A DNA stretch of 64,000 bases, from contig CM045731.1 of NCBI GenBank assembly GCA_024760905.1, positions 22,857,001 to 22,921,000 of the forward strand. The letters run 5' to 3'. The DNA is from Plotosus lineatus (Eukaryota; Chordata; Actinopteri; Siluriformes; Plotosidae). Positions 33,416-44,127 of the stretch are shown here, one piece after another. The notes below the pieces were generated by a model. The model worked only from the letters and a program-made list of their open reading frames with translations, searched no databases and had not been told where the DNA came from. Positions within the stretch are counted from its first letter, which is position 1. Each line of letters opens with the position of its first letter. The position numbers and the translations under genes are program-made.

Positions 33416-34702
33416 ATGTACAACTGCTCTGAGTGTGGGATGAATTTTGCCCAATTTCCTAGTTTCAAAAAACATAAACGTCTCCACAAAGGGGAGAAGC
33501 CTTATGACTGCAAACAGTGTGGGAAGAATTTTACTTGGCAGAGCCATCTCCAACAGCATGAGCGTATCCACACAGGAGAAAAACCATATTGCTGTGAACA
33601 GTGTGGGAAGAGTTTTACTTATAGTAGTGGTCTCCAACACCATGAACGTGTCCACACAGGAGAAAAACCATATTGCTGCGAACAGTGTGGGAAGAGTTTT
33701 ACTTGTAGGAGTCATCTCCAACACCACGAGCGTATCCACACAGGAGTCAAGCCTTATTACTGCAAGCAGTGTGGGAAGAGTTTCTCATGGCAGAGTAATC
33801 TTCAAAGGCATGAGCGAATCCACTCGGGAGAGAAACCATATTCCTGCAAACAGTGCGGGAAGAGTTTTACTCATCAGACTTCTCTCCGACAGCATGAGCA
33901 TATCCACACAGGAGACGAGCCATATGACTGCGAACATTGTGGCAAGAGTTTTGTTCATCAGACTTTACTTCAACGCCACAAAATTTCTCACACAGGAGAA
34001 AAACCATATTCCTGCAAAGATTGTGGGAAGAGTTTCTCAAAGCGGAGTCATCTCCAACAGCATGAGCGTATCCACACAGGAGATAAGCCATATTACTGCG
34101 AACAGTGCGGGAAGAGTTTTACTCATCAGACTTCTCTCCGACAGCATAAGCGTATCCACACAGGAGACAAGCCTTATGACTGCAAACAGTGTGGGAAAAG
34201 TTTCTCACAGCAGAGTAATCTCCAAAAGCATGAGTGGACCCACACAGGAGAAAAGCCGTATCACTGCAACTACTGCGGAAAGAGTTTTACTTATCAGACT
34301 TCTCTCCAACAGCATAAGGGTATCCACACAGGAGTCAAGCCTTATTACTGCGAACAGTGTGGGATGAGCTTCTCACAGCAGAGTAATCTCCGACAGCATG
34401 AGCGGATCCACACAGGAGAGAAGCCGTATTCCTGTGAATGGTGTGGGAAGAGTTTTTCTCGGCAGAGCTCTTTTCAAGTCCACAAACGTATCCACACAGG
34501 GAGAAACCAAATTACTGCCAACGGTGCGGGAGGTTTTTTACTCAGCGGCGCTTTCTCCAACACCATCATTGTTTCAGAACCCGGAGAAATCTCCACAGCC
34601 AAGAGCAGAGTTAGTCAGCACAGTCCCTGTATTTCTATGGACAATTTGGGTGGTGCTGTCACCAAGAAAGACCATTTTGTGAACAAAAGTGCGTCAACAT
34701 AA
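33416..34702 (+). CDS. C2H2 zinc-finger protein, paralogue B (13 fingers)
   Basis: A 428-residue intact frame, 56 residues (two 28-residue fingers) shorter than paralogue A. Thirteen C2H2 fingers run from residue 4 to about 366, with TGEKP-type linkers (one SGEKP). Relative to A, the finger with helix QQSHLQQ (A finger 6) is absent, and B finger 11 joins the first half of A finger 12 to the second half of A finger 13. Some differences fall on predicted base-contact positions: finger 3 Cys to Tyr at -1, finger 7 Ser to Leu at +3, finger 8 Gln to Lys at -1. The ATG is at the exon start after TTTTCCAG, and the last 60 residues are the shared frameshift tail. Likely a nuclear DNA-binding protein; target unknown. 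Confidence 0.9.
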   Translation: MYNCSECGMNFAQFPSFKKHKRLHKGEKPYDCKQCGKNFTWQSHLQQHERIHTGEKPYCCEQCGKSFTYSSGLQHHERVHTGEKPYCCEQCGKSFTCRSHLQHHERIHTGVKPYYCKQCGKSFSWQSNLQRHERIHSGEKPYSCKQCGKSFTHQTSLRQHEHIHTGDEPYDCEHCGKSFVHQTLLQRHKISHTGEKPYSCKDCGKSFSKRSHLQQHERIHTGDKPYYCEQCGKSFTHQTSLRQHKRIHTGDKPYDCKQCGKSFSQQSNLQKHEWTHTGEKPYHCNYCGKSFTYQTSLQQHKGIHTGVKPYYCEQCGMSFSQQSNLRQHERIHTGEKPYSCEWCGKSFSRQSSFQVHKRIHTGRNQITANGAGGFLLSGAFSNTIIVSEPGEISTAKSRVSQHSPCISMDNLGGAVTKKDHFVNKSAST

Positions 34703-34814
34703 AGCCATCAGCATATAATTGGAAACTATTGCACAAAATTATAATGTTGTTTGGGATTTTTAAGCACCTATGGATTTTTATAAAACTATTAATGAAGTTG
34801 TTTATTTGCTCTGG

Positions 34815-35997
34815 AAGTCAGTGACTGCAAAGTAGTAGCGGGTAAGAGTGTTGCCAAACAGCATAGGGTGGTGATGTGCAGGATGATGCTGATGGTGAAG
34901 AAGGTGAATAAGGCAAAGGCAGAGCAAAAGATAAAGTGGTGGAAGCTGAAAAAGGAAGTGTGTCGGGTTGTCTTCAAGGAGGAGTTGAAACAGGCTTTGG
35001 GTGGTCAGGAAGTGCTTACAGATGACTGGACAACTCCAGCTAATGTGATCAGGGAGGCAGGTAGGAGAATACGTGGTGTGTCATCTGGAAGGAGAATAGA
35101 TAAGGAGACTTAGTGGTAGAATGAGAAAGTGCAGGAGTAAGTACAAAGGTAGAGGTGAGCTAAGAAGTGGGACATTGAGAGGACCGAAGAGAGTAAACAG
35201 GAGTACAGGGAGACAGCATAAGGTAAAGATAGCGATGTCAGAAGTGTGCTGAGAAGATGGAAAGAGTACTTTGAAGAGCTGAGGAATGAGGAAAATGGGA
35301 GAAAAAAAAAAGAGTAGATGAGGTGACCGTTGAGGACCAGAAAGAAGCAAAGATTAGTGGGGGTGAAGTGAGGAGGGCATTGAAGAGGATGAAGAATGGA
35401 AAGGCAGTTGGTCCTGATGATATACCGGTGGAGGTATGGAAGTATCTAGGGGAGGTAGCAGTAGATTTTCTGACAAGAACATTCAACAGGGTCTTAGAAA
35501 GTAAGCAGATGCCGGAGGAATGGAGGAGAAGTGTGATGCTGCCCATTGTTAAGAACAAGGGCGACGTGCAGAGTTGCAGCAACTACAGAGGGATAAAGTT
35601 GATGAGCCATACGATGAAGTTATGGGAAAGAATAGTGGAAGCTGGACTAAGGGCAGAGGTTAGCATTTGTGAACAACAGTTTGGTTTCATGCCAAGAAAG
35701 AGCACCACAGATGCAGTGTTTGCCTTGAGGATGTTAATAGAGAAGTACAGAGAAGGTCAGAAGGAGCTGCATTGTGCCTTTGTGGATCTGGAGAAAGCAT
35801 ATGACAGGGTGCCGAGAGAGGAACTGTGGTATTGCATGAGGAAGTCTGGAGTGACACAGAAGTATGTGAGAGTGGTTCAAGACATGTATGAGAGATGTAA
35901 GACAGTGGTGAGGTGTGCTGTCGGCATGACCGAAGAGTTTAAGGTGGAGGTAGGACTACATCAAGGGTCAGCTCTGAGCCCCTTCTTGTTTGCCAAC
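34815..35997 (+). mobile_element. RTE-like LINE after gene B, 3'-deleted
   Basis: Paralogue of the insertion at 5112. A 230-residue frame (35323-36015) carries RT motifs [26 protein letters not shown] and [12 protein letters not shown]. It ends abruptly at 'ttcttgtttgcc', where a Tc1 remnant starts, before the FADD box. Confidence 0.88.
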
Positions 35998-36007
35998 TTG
36001 CTAATAA

Positions 36008-36495
36008 GTAACTGAACCATCACATTTAATATTTTGGTTTTCTATCCTTTCCCAGCTTTGTACAAATCAACAATTCTTGATCGCAGGTCTTCAGACAGCT
36101 CTTTTGAGCGAGCCATGGTGCACATCAGACAATGCCTCTCATCAAGACAATTCTTACTAGGTGTGTGTTTTATTGTGGGCAGGGCAGCTTTAAGCCACTC
36201 ATCAGTGATTGGGCACACACCTGACTTAAATGGTTTGGTAAAAATTTGTTTCAATGGCTCTTTAAGTCTCCTTAGGCAGAGGGTTCAGTTACTTATTCCT
36301 CCCCCTTCTGTCATTGTTTGCATGCTATCCTCATTAAAATATGAAAACCTATAAATGTTTGGGTGGTTTTAGTTAAAGCAGACATTGTTTTTTCATCTGT
36401 GTGATTTTGACAAAGATCAGATCACATTTGATGGTGATTTTATGCAGAAATGTGAGAAATTCCAAAAGGTTCTGATAATTTTTAATACCACTGTA
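36008..36495 (-). mobile_element. Internally deleted Tc1-like element
   Basis: Matches 16,488-16,516 joined directly to 17,441-17,903 of the Tc1 element in block A, so about 0.92 kb of transposase is missing. The transposase start (MARSKELSEDLRSRIVDLYK, minus strand from about 36,117) is intact here, without the stop seen in block A. It ends 'taccactg' then TA. Confidence 0.85.
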
Positions 36496-36699
36496 CTGCT
36501 GTAAAGCACTCGTACTCAAGTCTTTTTCAATTTTTATTTCAGTACAGTACCTAAGTTAATATTTAGAATGTTTGTGCGTGAGATTTTATGTTCTGTAGCA
36601 TGTTTGACAAGCAATACCAAAAGGATAAATTTTATTATGCTTCATGTCCTTTTACATTGAACTTGGAGTGACGTCTCCAAGATGGCGATGCCTAGAGGG
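36496..36699. other. Intergenic, nothing recognised
   Basis: AT-rich; near the end 'ctccaagatggcgatgcc' suggests the start of a retroelement leader. Confidence 0.35.
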
Positions 36700-37125
36700 C
36701 GACGTCGTGGAGTTCTCAGAGTCAAATTGTTTCTTTGTTCATTTTAATTTGTTTTATTTGTTCATGTTTTGCACTATGCTCCTCTATGACCGGTCAACCC
36801 TACTACAGCTATGAGATTGGAGTCTTGGGGCGTGTATAACTAAGCACACGCAACTCCTGAGCTAATGTGCTACGGTAGCTCAATGCTAGCTGCACCCCGG
36901 CTAACAATAAGCCCAGGCGGAGTTCTCAGGGTCATTTTTCTTTTTCTTTGTTGTATTGTTTGTTCATGTTTTGCACTATGCTCGTCTGTGACCAGTCGAC
37001 TCTACTACAACTATGAAATCAGAGTCTCCGAGCATGTATAACTAAGCACGCTCAACTCCTGAGCTCATATGTTCTGGTAGATCAGTGCTAGCCACACCCC
37101 GGCTAACACTAAGCCCAGGTGGGGT
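36700..37125. repeat. Two-unit direct repeat, about 210 bp each
   Basis: 'gagttctcag(a/g)gtca' begins both units (about 36,710 and 36,920). Each contains 'gttcatgttttgcactatgc' and ends near 'aagcccagg'. The tandem arrangement after 'ccaagatggcg' resembles monomers of a LINE 5' leader. Confidence 0.7.
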
Positions 37126-37260
37126 TGGGGCCGAACGACAACTCCGGCACTTGGGATTCCAGGGGATGAAGGCAGTGTAGCCGGCTGGTGCAATGGCCTC
37201 GTCGGGTGTACTCTCCTTGAGCCATGTTTCATCAGATGCAAACATGTTTCATCTACAAGA
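37126..37260 (-). pseudogene. LINE endonuclease fragment, antisense
   Basis: The minus strand reads SDETWLKESTPDEAIAPAGY, close to the ETWL...P..A....GY segment of APE endonucleases in CR1/L2-group LINEs. It is in opposite orientation to the RT at 37,600, as in a 5'-inverted insertion. Confidence 0.5.
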
Positions 37261-37599
37261 ACCATTGCATCACTAAAAAAAAAAAAAAGGCCGCTTATTT
37301 ACTCATATCAGAAGCACTCCGGGCTCACAGGGGTAGAGAGTTAAACCAGCTTTAACCTGAATGACGGGAGAATCTGCCTAAGGTATAGTCCTGCAACGGT
37401 CCAGTCCCCTCAGGTACCCAGTGGGTACCATTGCAAAAATGCTTTTTTGGGATTGAAAATTACATAGATGAAAATTAACAGTCATGGCTGTGGGGGGATG
37501 GAGTGATTTTGTCTGTGTGCTCTTTTGGACATGGCTATCGTTGCATTAATAAGCTACATTGAGAGTCTCAGTGTGTTTGATGTGCTGTGTTAGTGAAGG

Positions 37600-38899
37600 G
37601 AGCATGCCACCATGCCCTTGTGCGTTCAACACCATACTACTGAGCAGACTGAATGGGATGCTGACAGACCTTGCTATACTGACCCCCACCTACAACTGGA
37701 TTTCCTCACTGACAGACCACAGGTGGTGAGGATGGGAAGGACGGTTTCACCGAAGCTCACAGTTAGCACAGGATCACCACAGGGTTTCTGCCTCAGTCCG
37801 AAACTCTTCACCCTTTACACACACGACTGTGTCTCCACCCAGGAAAATGCCACCATCATAAAGTATGCTGACGACATCACCATCCTGGGCCTTATTAAGA
37901 GCGAGGACGAATCGGGCTGCAGGAGTCTAGCGAACAACATTCTTATCTCTGGAGAGGATAACAACCTCAGTGTAAACACAGATAAGACAAAATAAATAAT
38001 AATGGACTTTGGACCCCCCACCCACCACTCTTCATCAAAGGGACTGAGGTGGAGAGGGCTGACAGCTGTAGGTTCTTGGGACTGCAAATAACATCGGACC
38101 TGAGCTGGGCTTTGAACACTAGGGTAATAGTGAAAAAAGCCCAGCAGAGATGCTATTTCATCAGGATGCTCAGGAAAGCTGGCCTGCACTGTCTCCCTCT
38201 CCTCCAGGTCTCCAAAGGGTTGATTGAAAGCATCCTTACTACATGGATGACTTTGTGGTACGACAACACTATGCAGAAAGAGAGGAAGGCTCTGCAAGGA
38301 ATCATAAGGACTGCAGCGAGGATTATTGGGACTGAACTTCCTACCATAAACAGAATATACACACAGCGCTGTTACAAAAGAATAGAAAAGATCATCAAAG
38401 ACACATAGCATTCAGCTCACTCCCAACTTCAACACAAACACTGCACATACAACCTGAGGCACAGATGGGCGGACAGTATTGTCACACATAGAACACGTTT
38501 CTTTAACAGCTTCTTTCCTGCTGCAGTGAGACTCCTGAGCCGAACAAAATGATGGGCATAGTGCGACATATATACAGTATATATATAAATATATAACTGA
38601 AAAAATATAATTTGTTATTGTGTTTAATGACTTTGTTGTTGCATCTACTGACTCACTTATTTATTGAATTATTATTTTTATTATTATTATTATTATATTT
38701 TACTATAATGGAACTGTTTACTGGGCCTGTGTAAGGTCCTTTTTAAACACAGGACTTAGGTAATTATTCTATTGAAGTACTGTGTGTGTTTTTGCTGTTC
38801 TGATCCTTTCTGTTTTTTCCACAGCTTGACTCTTTGCACGACCGCACAAGAAATTCCTATGTGTGTAAAAACACAAATGGCAAAAAAGAATCTTAAATC
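37600..38899 (+). mobile_element. LINE of the L2/CR1 group, 3' part (copy B)
   Basis: Paralogue of 18450-19795. The catalytic box YADD is intact (about 37,868), followed by ITILGLIKSEDESG. Downstream FLGLQITSDLSW and RKALQGIIRTAARIIGTELP. A stop at about 37,993 and one frameshift separate the two parts. Confidence 0.8.
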
Positions 38900-39372
38900 T
38901 TGTGCTCATGGCAAGGAGTGTTCTCGCCATCCCAGCAGCAGCGCAGCAAGCGAGAGAGACTTTTCCGCAGCCTGGGTTTGTAATCACAGCTGAAGTAAGA
39001 GGCGTGGATGAGATCTTGTTTATGCACAGCAATCTACGAATTAAATAACTCTCCTCCCAGTGAAAAAATAAAAGACTGGGTCTGGTTCAGTCTCCACTCT
39101 GAGAATGGGGTCAGTGCAGTATTAAGCATTAATATTATTTGAAAGAATATTGAGCATACTCTTAAAATAAGTCTTCATATACCTTTCTGTGTTGCTGTCA
39201 TTTTTGTAAATTAAAACAATGTCAAAACAACATTAATATAATGAAGAAAAAGAAGATCCCATGAAGTGAGTGATGGTGAGGCAGGCTACCCAACATCTGG
39301 CAGCACCCCGTCCTGCCCTTTGTAGGATAGCTGTTCTTTTTCTTTATAAAAATACAAGAAGGACTCAAATAC
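38900..39372. other. A/B shared intergenic DNA
   Basis: Collinear with 19,796-20,300. Nothing recognised. Confidence 0.5.
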
Positions 39373-39697
39373 ATTCATTCGTTTTCTGAACCGCTTCATC
39401 CTATTAAGGGTCGTGAGGAGGCTGTCGCCCATCCCAGTTGACGAGGGCAGAGTACACCTTGGACAGCTCACCAGGCCATTGCAGGGCAGGAAGAGACTGA
39501 TTGTTATGCAGCTCTTCTTGTCAAAATTCAGTAATGGTTCTTTTCCAGCCACGCACCATAGATAGTGAGAGACATGGCCAGCCTTCGATAATCCAGTTCG
39601 CTGCACTGGGGGGGAGTGACAACCCATGGAGAGTAGTGCTTGAAGCCCCAACCTTAGGATCAGTAAACCAGCACCTTTTTTCCATCAGGCCATCAAT
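39373..39697 (-). mobile_element. tRNA-derived SINE with 'CATTCGTTTTCTGAACC' tail
   Basis: Block B paralogue of 20301-20623. Confidence 0.75.
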
Positions 39698-41159
39698 GCC
39701 TCAAACCTAATAGACATTGGGAATTTTCATTGAAAGTAACTTTTTATTCATCATCTTTTTCTGAATCTAAATACTTTTTGCGAGCAGAAGAGGCTCTTTG
39801 AAGGGCAAAGGTTGCCAACTGCACTAGGAGATTTTCTTCCTAAACAATATCAGTCCTGTATTTTTTTTTTAATGATTTTTTTTCTTCAGTTTTTTTTTTG
39901 TGGGGGATTGGTGACGCTAATCCTTACTCAAACAGTTGGTGGCAGTAGTGCAGCTCAACACAGGTTGCCTCCCGTTGTCAAAGAAGAAAGATACGTGACG
40001 TCGGGTTAGGGGCGTGGTTTCTTCCTGTCCACTGAAAGTGCGAAGCTGGGATGTGAGCGTTCGGAAGAAGATTTATATTTACCGAGTGTTGTGTACAAAT
40101 TCAGGGTATGTGCTAGTTGTTACATTTCTTTATACTTTTATTCCATTCGTTATCTCGAAGTATTTTTTTTCTTTTAAAACAATATGATGTATTTTCGTGC
40201 AGGTCGTCACCTTGTATTGATGATAGTGTTTTAAGTCCGTTCAAGTACGGGATTCTGAGCCGGTTCTGTAGTTTCGGGCTTCCTTCAGGTGTGAATCGGG
40301 GGCGGGACGCAACGCGTTTCGAGCGGATAAGGAGCACAGTACATTGATTTAATAAAGTCCTTGTACAGTGTTAATTCAATAAGGCCAGCATTAAAATATA
40401 TCTTTGTTGGCGCCGAAATTGCACATAAAACCCCCACCTGAGCATTCACAGACGAAAAAAAAAAAAATTGCCACGGTTCCCCGTCCGGCACCTTACGGGA
40501 TTTATTTTTTGCACTTCGTACGCCACCTATTGGGAATGAAGTGAAACATTCTGCTGTGTGTTTCGCAGACGATACCCGTTTAACTCCGATGAAAATTGAG
40601 CCCCGACCAATGACGTGGAAGAAAAGCGAGAGTACATGCATACCGCCATGGTCAAAAGGCTATGACTTCTGGTTAGGGCAAAAAGCATGGTAAACAGACA
40701 CACATCGATATGGAAAACGGTGCGATAAATCTAAATACTTAGGATGTTTGGATCCCTGGAGAAATATACTGTAATCTAAACATTTGCAGCATGCCCAGGA
40801 AGGTTTGGAATATACTTCGACACAATAGGAGGTACAGACCATAATATCCACATGCCAAACATGTCAACTGCCACGCCCACCTCTCTTGTCTTGGTATCCT
40901 GTAGCAGGGATTTCAATTGATTTATTCCACAAATTGAAAGGATTTTTTCGGACACTTTTTGTAAAAACAAACGGCACTACACATTTAATAACCACAAACA
41001 CAGTTCAGCTACACATGTAATATTACAGACGCTTTTACGTTATTTTTTCAAAAAAAAAAAAGGCAAATTGAGTTTAGACATACCTACATAGTATGCTGAC
41101 GTAATGATGCTGCATCCATTGTTTACAAACGTGCCCCTCCTCCTTCCCAGATCAGTTTT
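39698..41159. other. A/B shared DNA, includes possible orphan exon (block B)
   Basis: 39,905-40,107 is the paralogue of the donor-ending block at 20,981 ('ttcagg|gtatgtg'). No coding frame extends from it. The rest is collinear with 21,175-22,165. Confidence 0.4.
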
Positions 41160-41439
41160 CAGTCGGCCCCGACTTACGAAATTAATCCATTCCAGAGCCC
41201 ACTTTGTATTGTGGGGATTTCGTAAGTAGGGGTTGTGTCTTGCATGTTAAACGCCTAATTCGTTCCAAGATTCAAGTCTTCGGAATGGATAAACCCTTTA
41301 AAAATGATAAAAGTACACTAATTTTGTATGAAATATGTGTTAAAAGTAAAATAAAATTATTTATTCAACAATTTAAGCATTTTATGAACATATTTATTAG
41401 TTAAACCATTATTAAACATTTTTTATTAACACACACAAC

Positions 41440-41480
<41 letters not shown>

Positions 41481-41873
41481 CGGGCCACGCCCACAAGAGG
41501 TGACTTCAAAGCGCATTCCCTTCTTGACAAACTCAACTTTAATTTGATATCTTGAGGGATCAGAATTCCAGATAAGCTCAAATGTGCCCACATTTATTAA
41601 ACATGTACTGAATTAAACAACTTAAGAAACTAAACTAAAGAGTTAAGCTTCCTTCCGTCTCTATCTGGGAGGCCAGCAGGGCGGGATGTTGAAAGACAGC
41701 CAATGAGAGAGCCACTCGCACGTCTTGTGAGATTTTGATTGGAATGTTTGAACTTTGAATGTCTTTTCGTAAGAGGGGGCTGTTTCGTATCTCAGGGACG
41801 GAAACTTAAGAAAATGTTTTTCGTAACCCGGGGATTTTGTACACAGGGGTATTCGTAAGTTTGGGGCCGACTG
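41160..41873. mobile_element. MITE-like element with 'CAGTCGGCCCC' ends, 714 bp
   Basis: Left end CAGTCGGCCCCGACTTACGA; the right end is the complement of CAGTCGGCCCCAAACTTACG. The interior shares 'gaaattaatccattcc' and 'gggaggccagcagggcggga' with the CAGTGGTACCTC family. A (CT)n tract lies at 41,443-41,476. No TA or other target duplication is evident. Confidence 0.75.
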
Positions 41874-41919
<46 letters not shown>

Positions 41920-41925
41920 CATACA

Positions 41926-41988
<63 letters not shown>

Positions 41989-41990
41989 CA
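41874..41990. repeat. (TA)n microsatellites
   Basis: Two (TA)n arrays separated by 'gacatacatacatacata', and the same CATA motif follows the second. The YIYIYI peptide frames here are artefacts of the repeat. Confidence 0.9.
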
Positions 41991-43179
41991 TACATACATA
42001 CACACAGAGAGATGAATTAACTATCTGCTCAGATCGGCACAATCTACTATGCATACTCAGTTAAGCAAAGAGAGTTGTAAAATGAATGAAAACCCAAGAA
42101 AGACAACTCTCTGCTCTGCTGATTCACATCAGTGATTCTCAGTGATTCACATCAGTGCAGGCTGAGTGCTAAACGAGTTCAATGGCGCCCTTGCGCACTT
42201 AAAAGACTGGAAGTCCATATAACCCGCGCTTTGTTTCAAGCAAGTAAACTACTTTCGATATTTAGCGCCTCACATATTGTAAGTGTTGATTGGCTGTTTT
42301 AAGCTTCATTTAAAGTGAGTTGGCTCAGCTTCATGTCATGTGACCATCCATTGACCATCGGAACCATTTACAAGCAGAAAAATTGCATCATAGAGAATGT
42401 TAAAGGTTATATTTGATACTGTATTTGCTATTTGATGAGTGAATTTGATTAAAATGTATCAATTTTAAATTATTTTGCTTGAATATAATTTATTTGAAAT
42501 TAATGTTATTACTTTACAATGTTTATAATAATTGATTTAGTGGCGTTTTATGAGGTGCGGTAATGGTATTTATGGATGTATAGTACAGTATGAACTCATA
42601 CGTCACTGTAACAACTTACGTTCACTTTCAACTTGCGTTCGGCCGTCCGGAACCAATTAAAAACGTAAGTCGGGGAGTGTCTGTATATCATTATAAATGA
42701 GCAGCAGCAACATGATACTTTTTTATTTATTACAGATACAGTATACACAATAAGAGACAGTTACAGACATGTTTATGTTAACAATTAACTCATTTAAGAT
42801 ATAGGTACAAGTTCACCTGAGATATTGATGCACAATGGCCGAACATCTATACAGTACATGCACATGCCATCTCAGTTCCAGTTTAGGGGAGAACACAACT
42901 GGTCTCCTTACAAGTAGTAAGATATCTTCTGCCTGCAAGATATCTTCTTTGTGACTGCACGCACTACCCATCCAGCAATATATTCCAAGATTCCCTAAAC
43001 AAATGCACTTAGCCCAGGTCTGGTAACACTGTATGTATAATCACAGAGAGCTGAATCGAAAGAGATTGCAGGCACAACCATATCAGCCTCAGTATCAACA
43101 ACATTCAATCAGGATGTTGTGGCCTGTGCTACACAATTTTATATTCTATAAAATAATTTACAATATACAATGTACAATT
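41991..43179. other. Block-B-specific intergenic DNA
   Basis: A MITE end 'aacgtaagtcggggagtgtc' (about 42,662) closes a region with 'cttgcgttcggccgtccgg'. 42,690-43,179 would be the 3' region of the P-like transposase fragment. No other gene. Confidence 0.4.
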
Positions 43180-43758
43180 TCATAGAACCAGTGATAGATA
43201 CACCAGCATGACTAAGCAGGGATCTGAAAGCACTGGAGAAGTGCCAAGCTGATGGATTGTTATTCCACTCACTGCATTGTCGCACAGCAGAGAAAAAAGT
43301 TCCAAATGATCATGAGATAACTTGTATGTCAATAAATAGCTCTGTACAGGGATTTGACCCATTAACAATTCCTTAGACAATTTGAGGATACTCTCAATGT
43401 TCCACAAGTAACCAATGACACCCATCTTTCTCTTACCAAAACACACCTTTCTAACAGACATACCCTTCATACTCAGTAACACGGACTTTGCATGCATTAA
43501 AAACCTCTCGGTGTAAGCAAGATTTTCTGGCCTTAGTTGAATTTTATAAACTTTTGCACAAGGCAAACGACTGTTGAAAATATCAAACATATGATCAATA
43601 ACAGATACAAAATTCGCTGTCCCCTCACAGTCATCAAAATCATCACAACCTATTTGACGTCCATACCTTAAGGACAGGTTCAACATTTTCCCAAGCGTAC
43701 AGAGAGTACGCTTTTTTTCTTTTTTTAAACCCCCCCCCCCCCTACAAAAAGTGTACAA
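43180..43758 (-). pseudogene. P-element / THAP9-like transposase, C-terminal part
   Basis: A 192-residue frame with MFDIFNSR, GVIGYLWNIESILKLSKELL, then YKLSHDHLELF, the hallmark of the C-terminal region of P-element/THAP9 transposases. A 1-bp frameshift follows: another frame continues with WNNNPSAWHFSSAFRSLLSH, the conserved WNNNP motif. It is the same family as 25586-26059, but it lies upstream of that fragment on the shared strand, so the two are separate copies or rearranged. No introns seen. Confidence 0.78.
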
Positions 43759-43786
43759 ATAAAGGTTTATGATCTCTCGGCAGGGG

Positions 43787-44127
43787 GCAATGGTGGTCTA
43801 GTGGTTAAGGCGCAGGATCGCTGATCCTAAGGTTAGGGGTTCGAGTCCCCACAGGGTTGTCATTGTCCCCCTCAGTGCAGCTAACTGGGTTATCAAAGGC
43901 GGGCCATGTCTCTCACTGTCTGTGGTGAGAGGCATGTAAAAGAACCATTGCTGACTTTCGTAAAGAGTAGGCTGCAAAGCCGTCAGCGTGTTTCTGTCCC
44001 TTGCTAAAGGGTTGTAACAGGAAGGGCATCCGACATAAAAACCCATGTCCAAATTAAATGTGCGAATCAGATGATTCGCTGTGGTGACTCCCGAGAAAGG
44101 GAAAAAAGCTGAAAGGAAAAGAAGAAC
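43787..44127 (+). mobile_element. tRNA-derived SINE with RTE-type 3' tail
   Basis: Best copy in the window. The head has an A-box-like TGGTCTAGTGGTTAAGG and a B-box GGTTCGAGTCC spaced as in a tRNA promoter. The body contains 'gctgcaaagccgtcagcg' and 'aacaggaagggcatccga', the latter matching the RTE LINE leader. The tail 'gattcgctgtggtgactccc' and 'gaaaggaaaagaagaa' matches the RTE LINE 3' end. It abuts block B at 'cctcttttataaaat'. Confidence 0.9.

Noticed and set aside
36034..36354. Plus-strand frame in the Tc1 remnant (also 17443-17736)
   Set aside because: It is the antisense of the Tc1 transposase start and inverted repeat.
41661..42005. Minus-strand frame with Tyr-Ile repeats
   Set aside because: Crosses (TA)n microsatellites and the end of a MITE; not a gene.
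43787..43860. tRNA gene (A-box and B-box present)
   Set aside because: The tRNA-like part is fused to a SINE body and tail and repeats elsewhere; no good clover-leaf was found. The same applies to 63,718-63,790.
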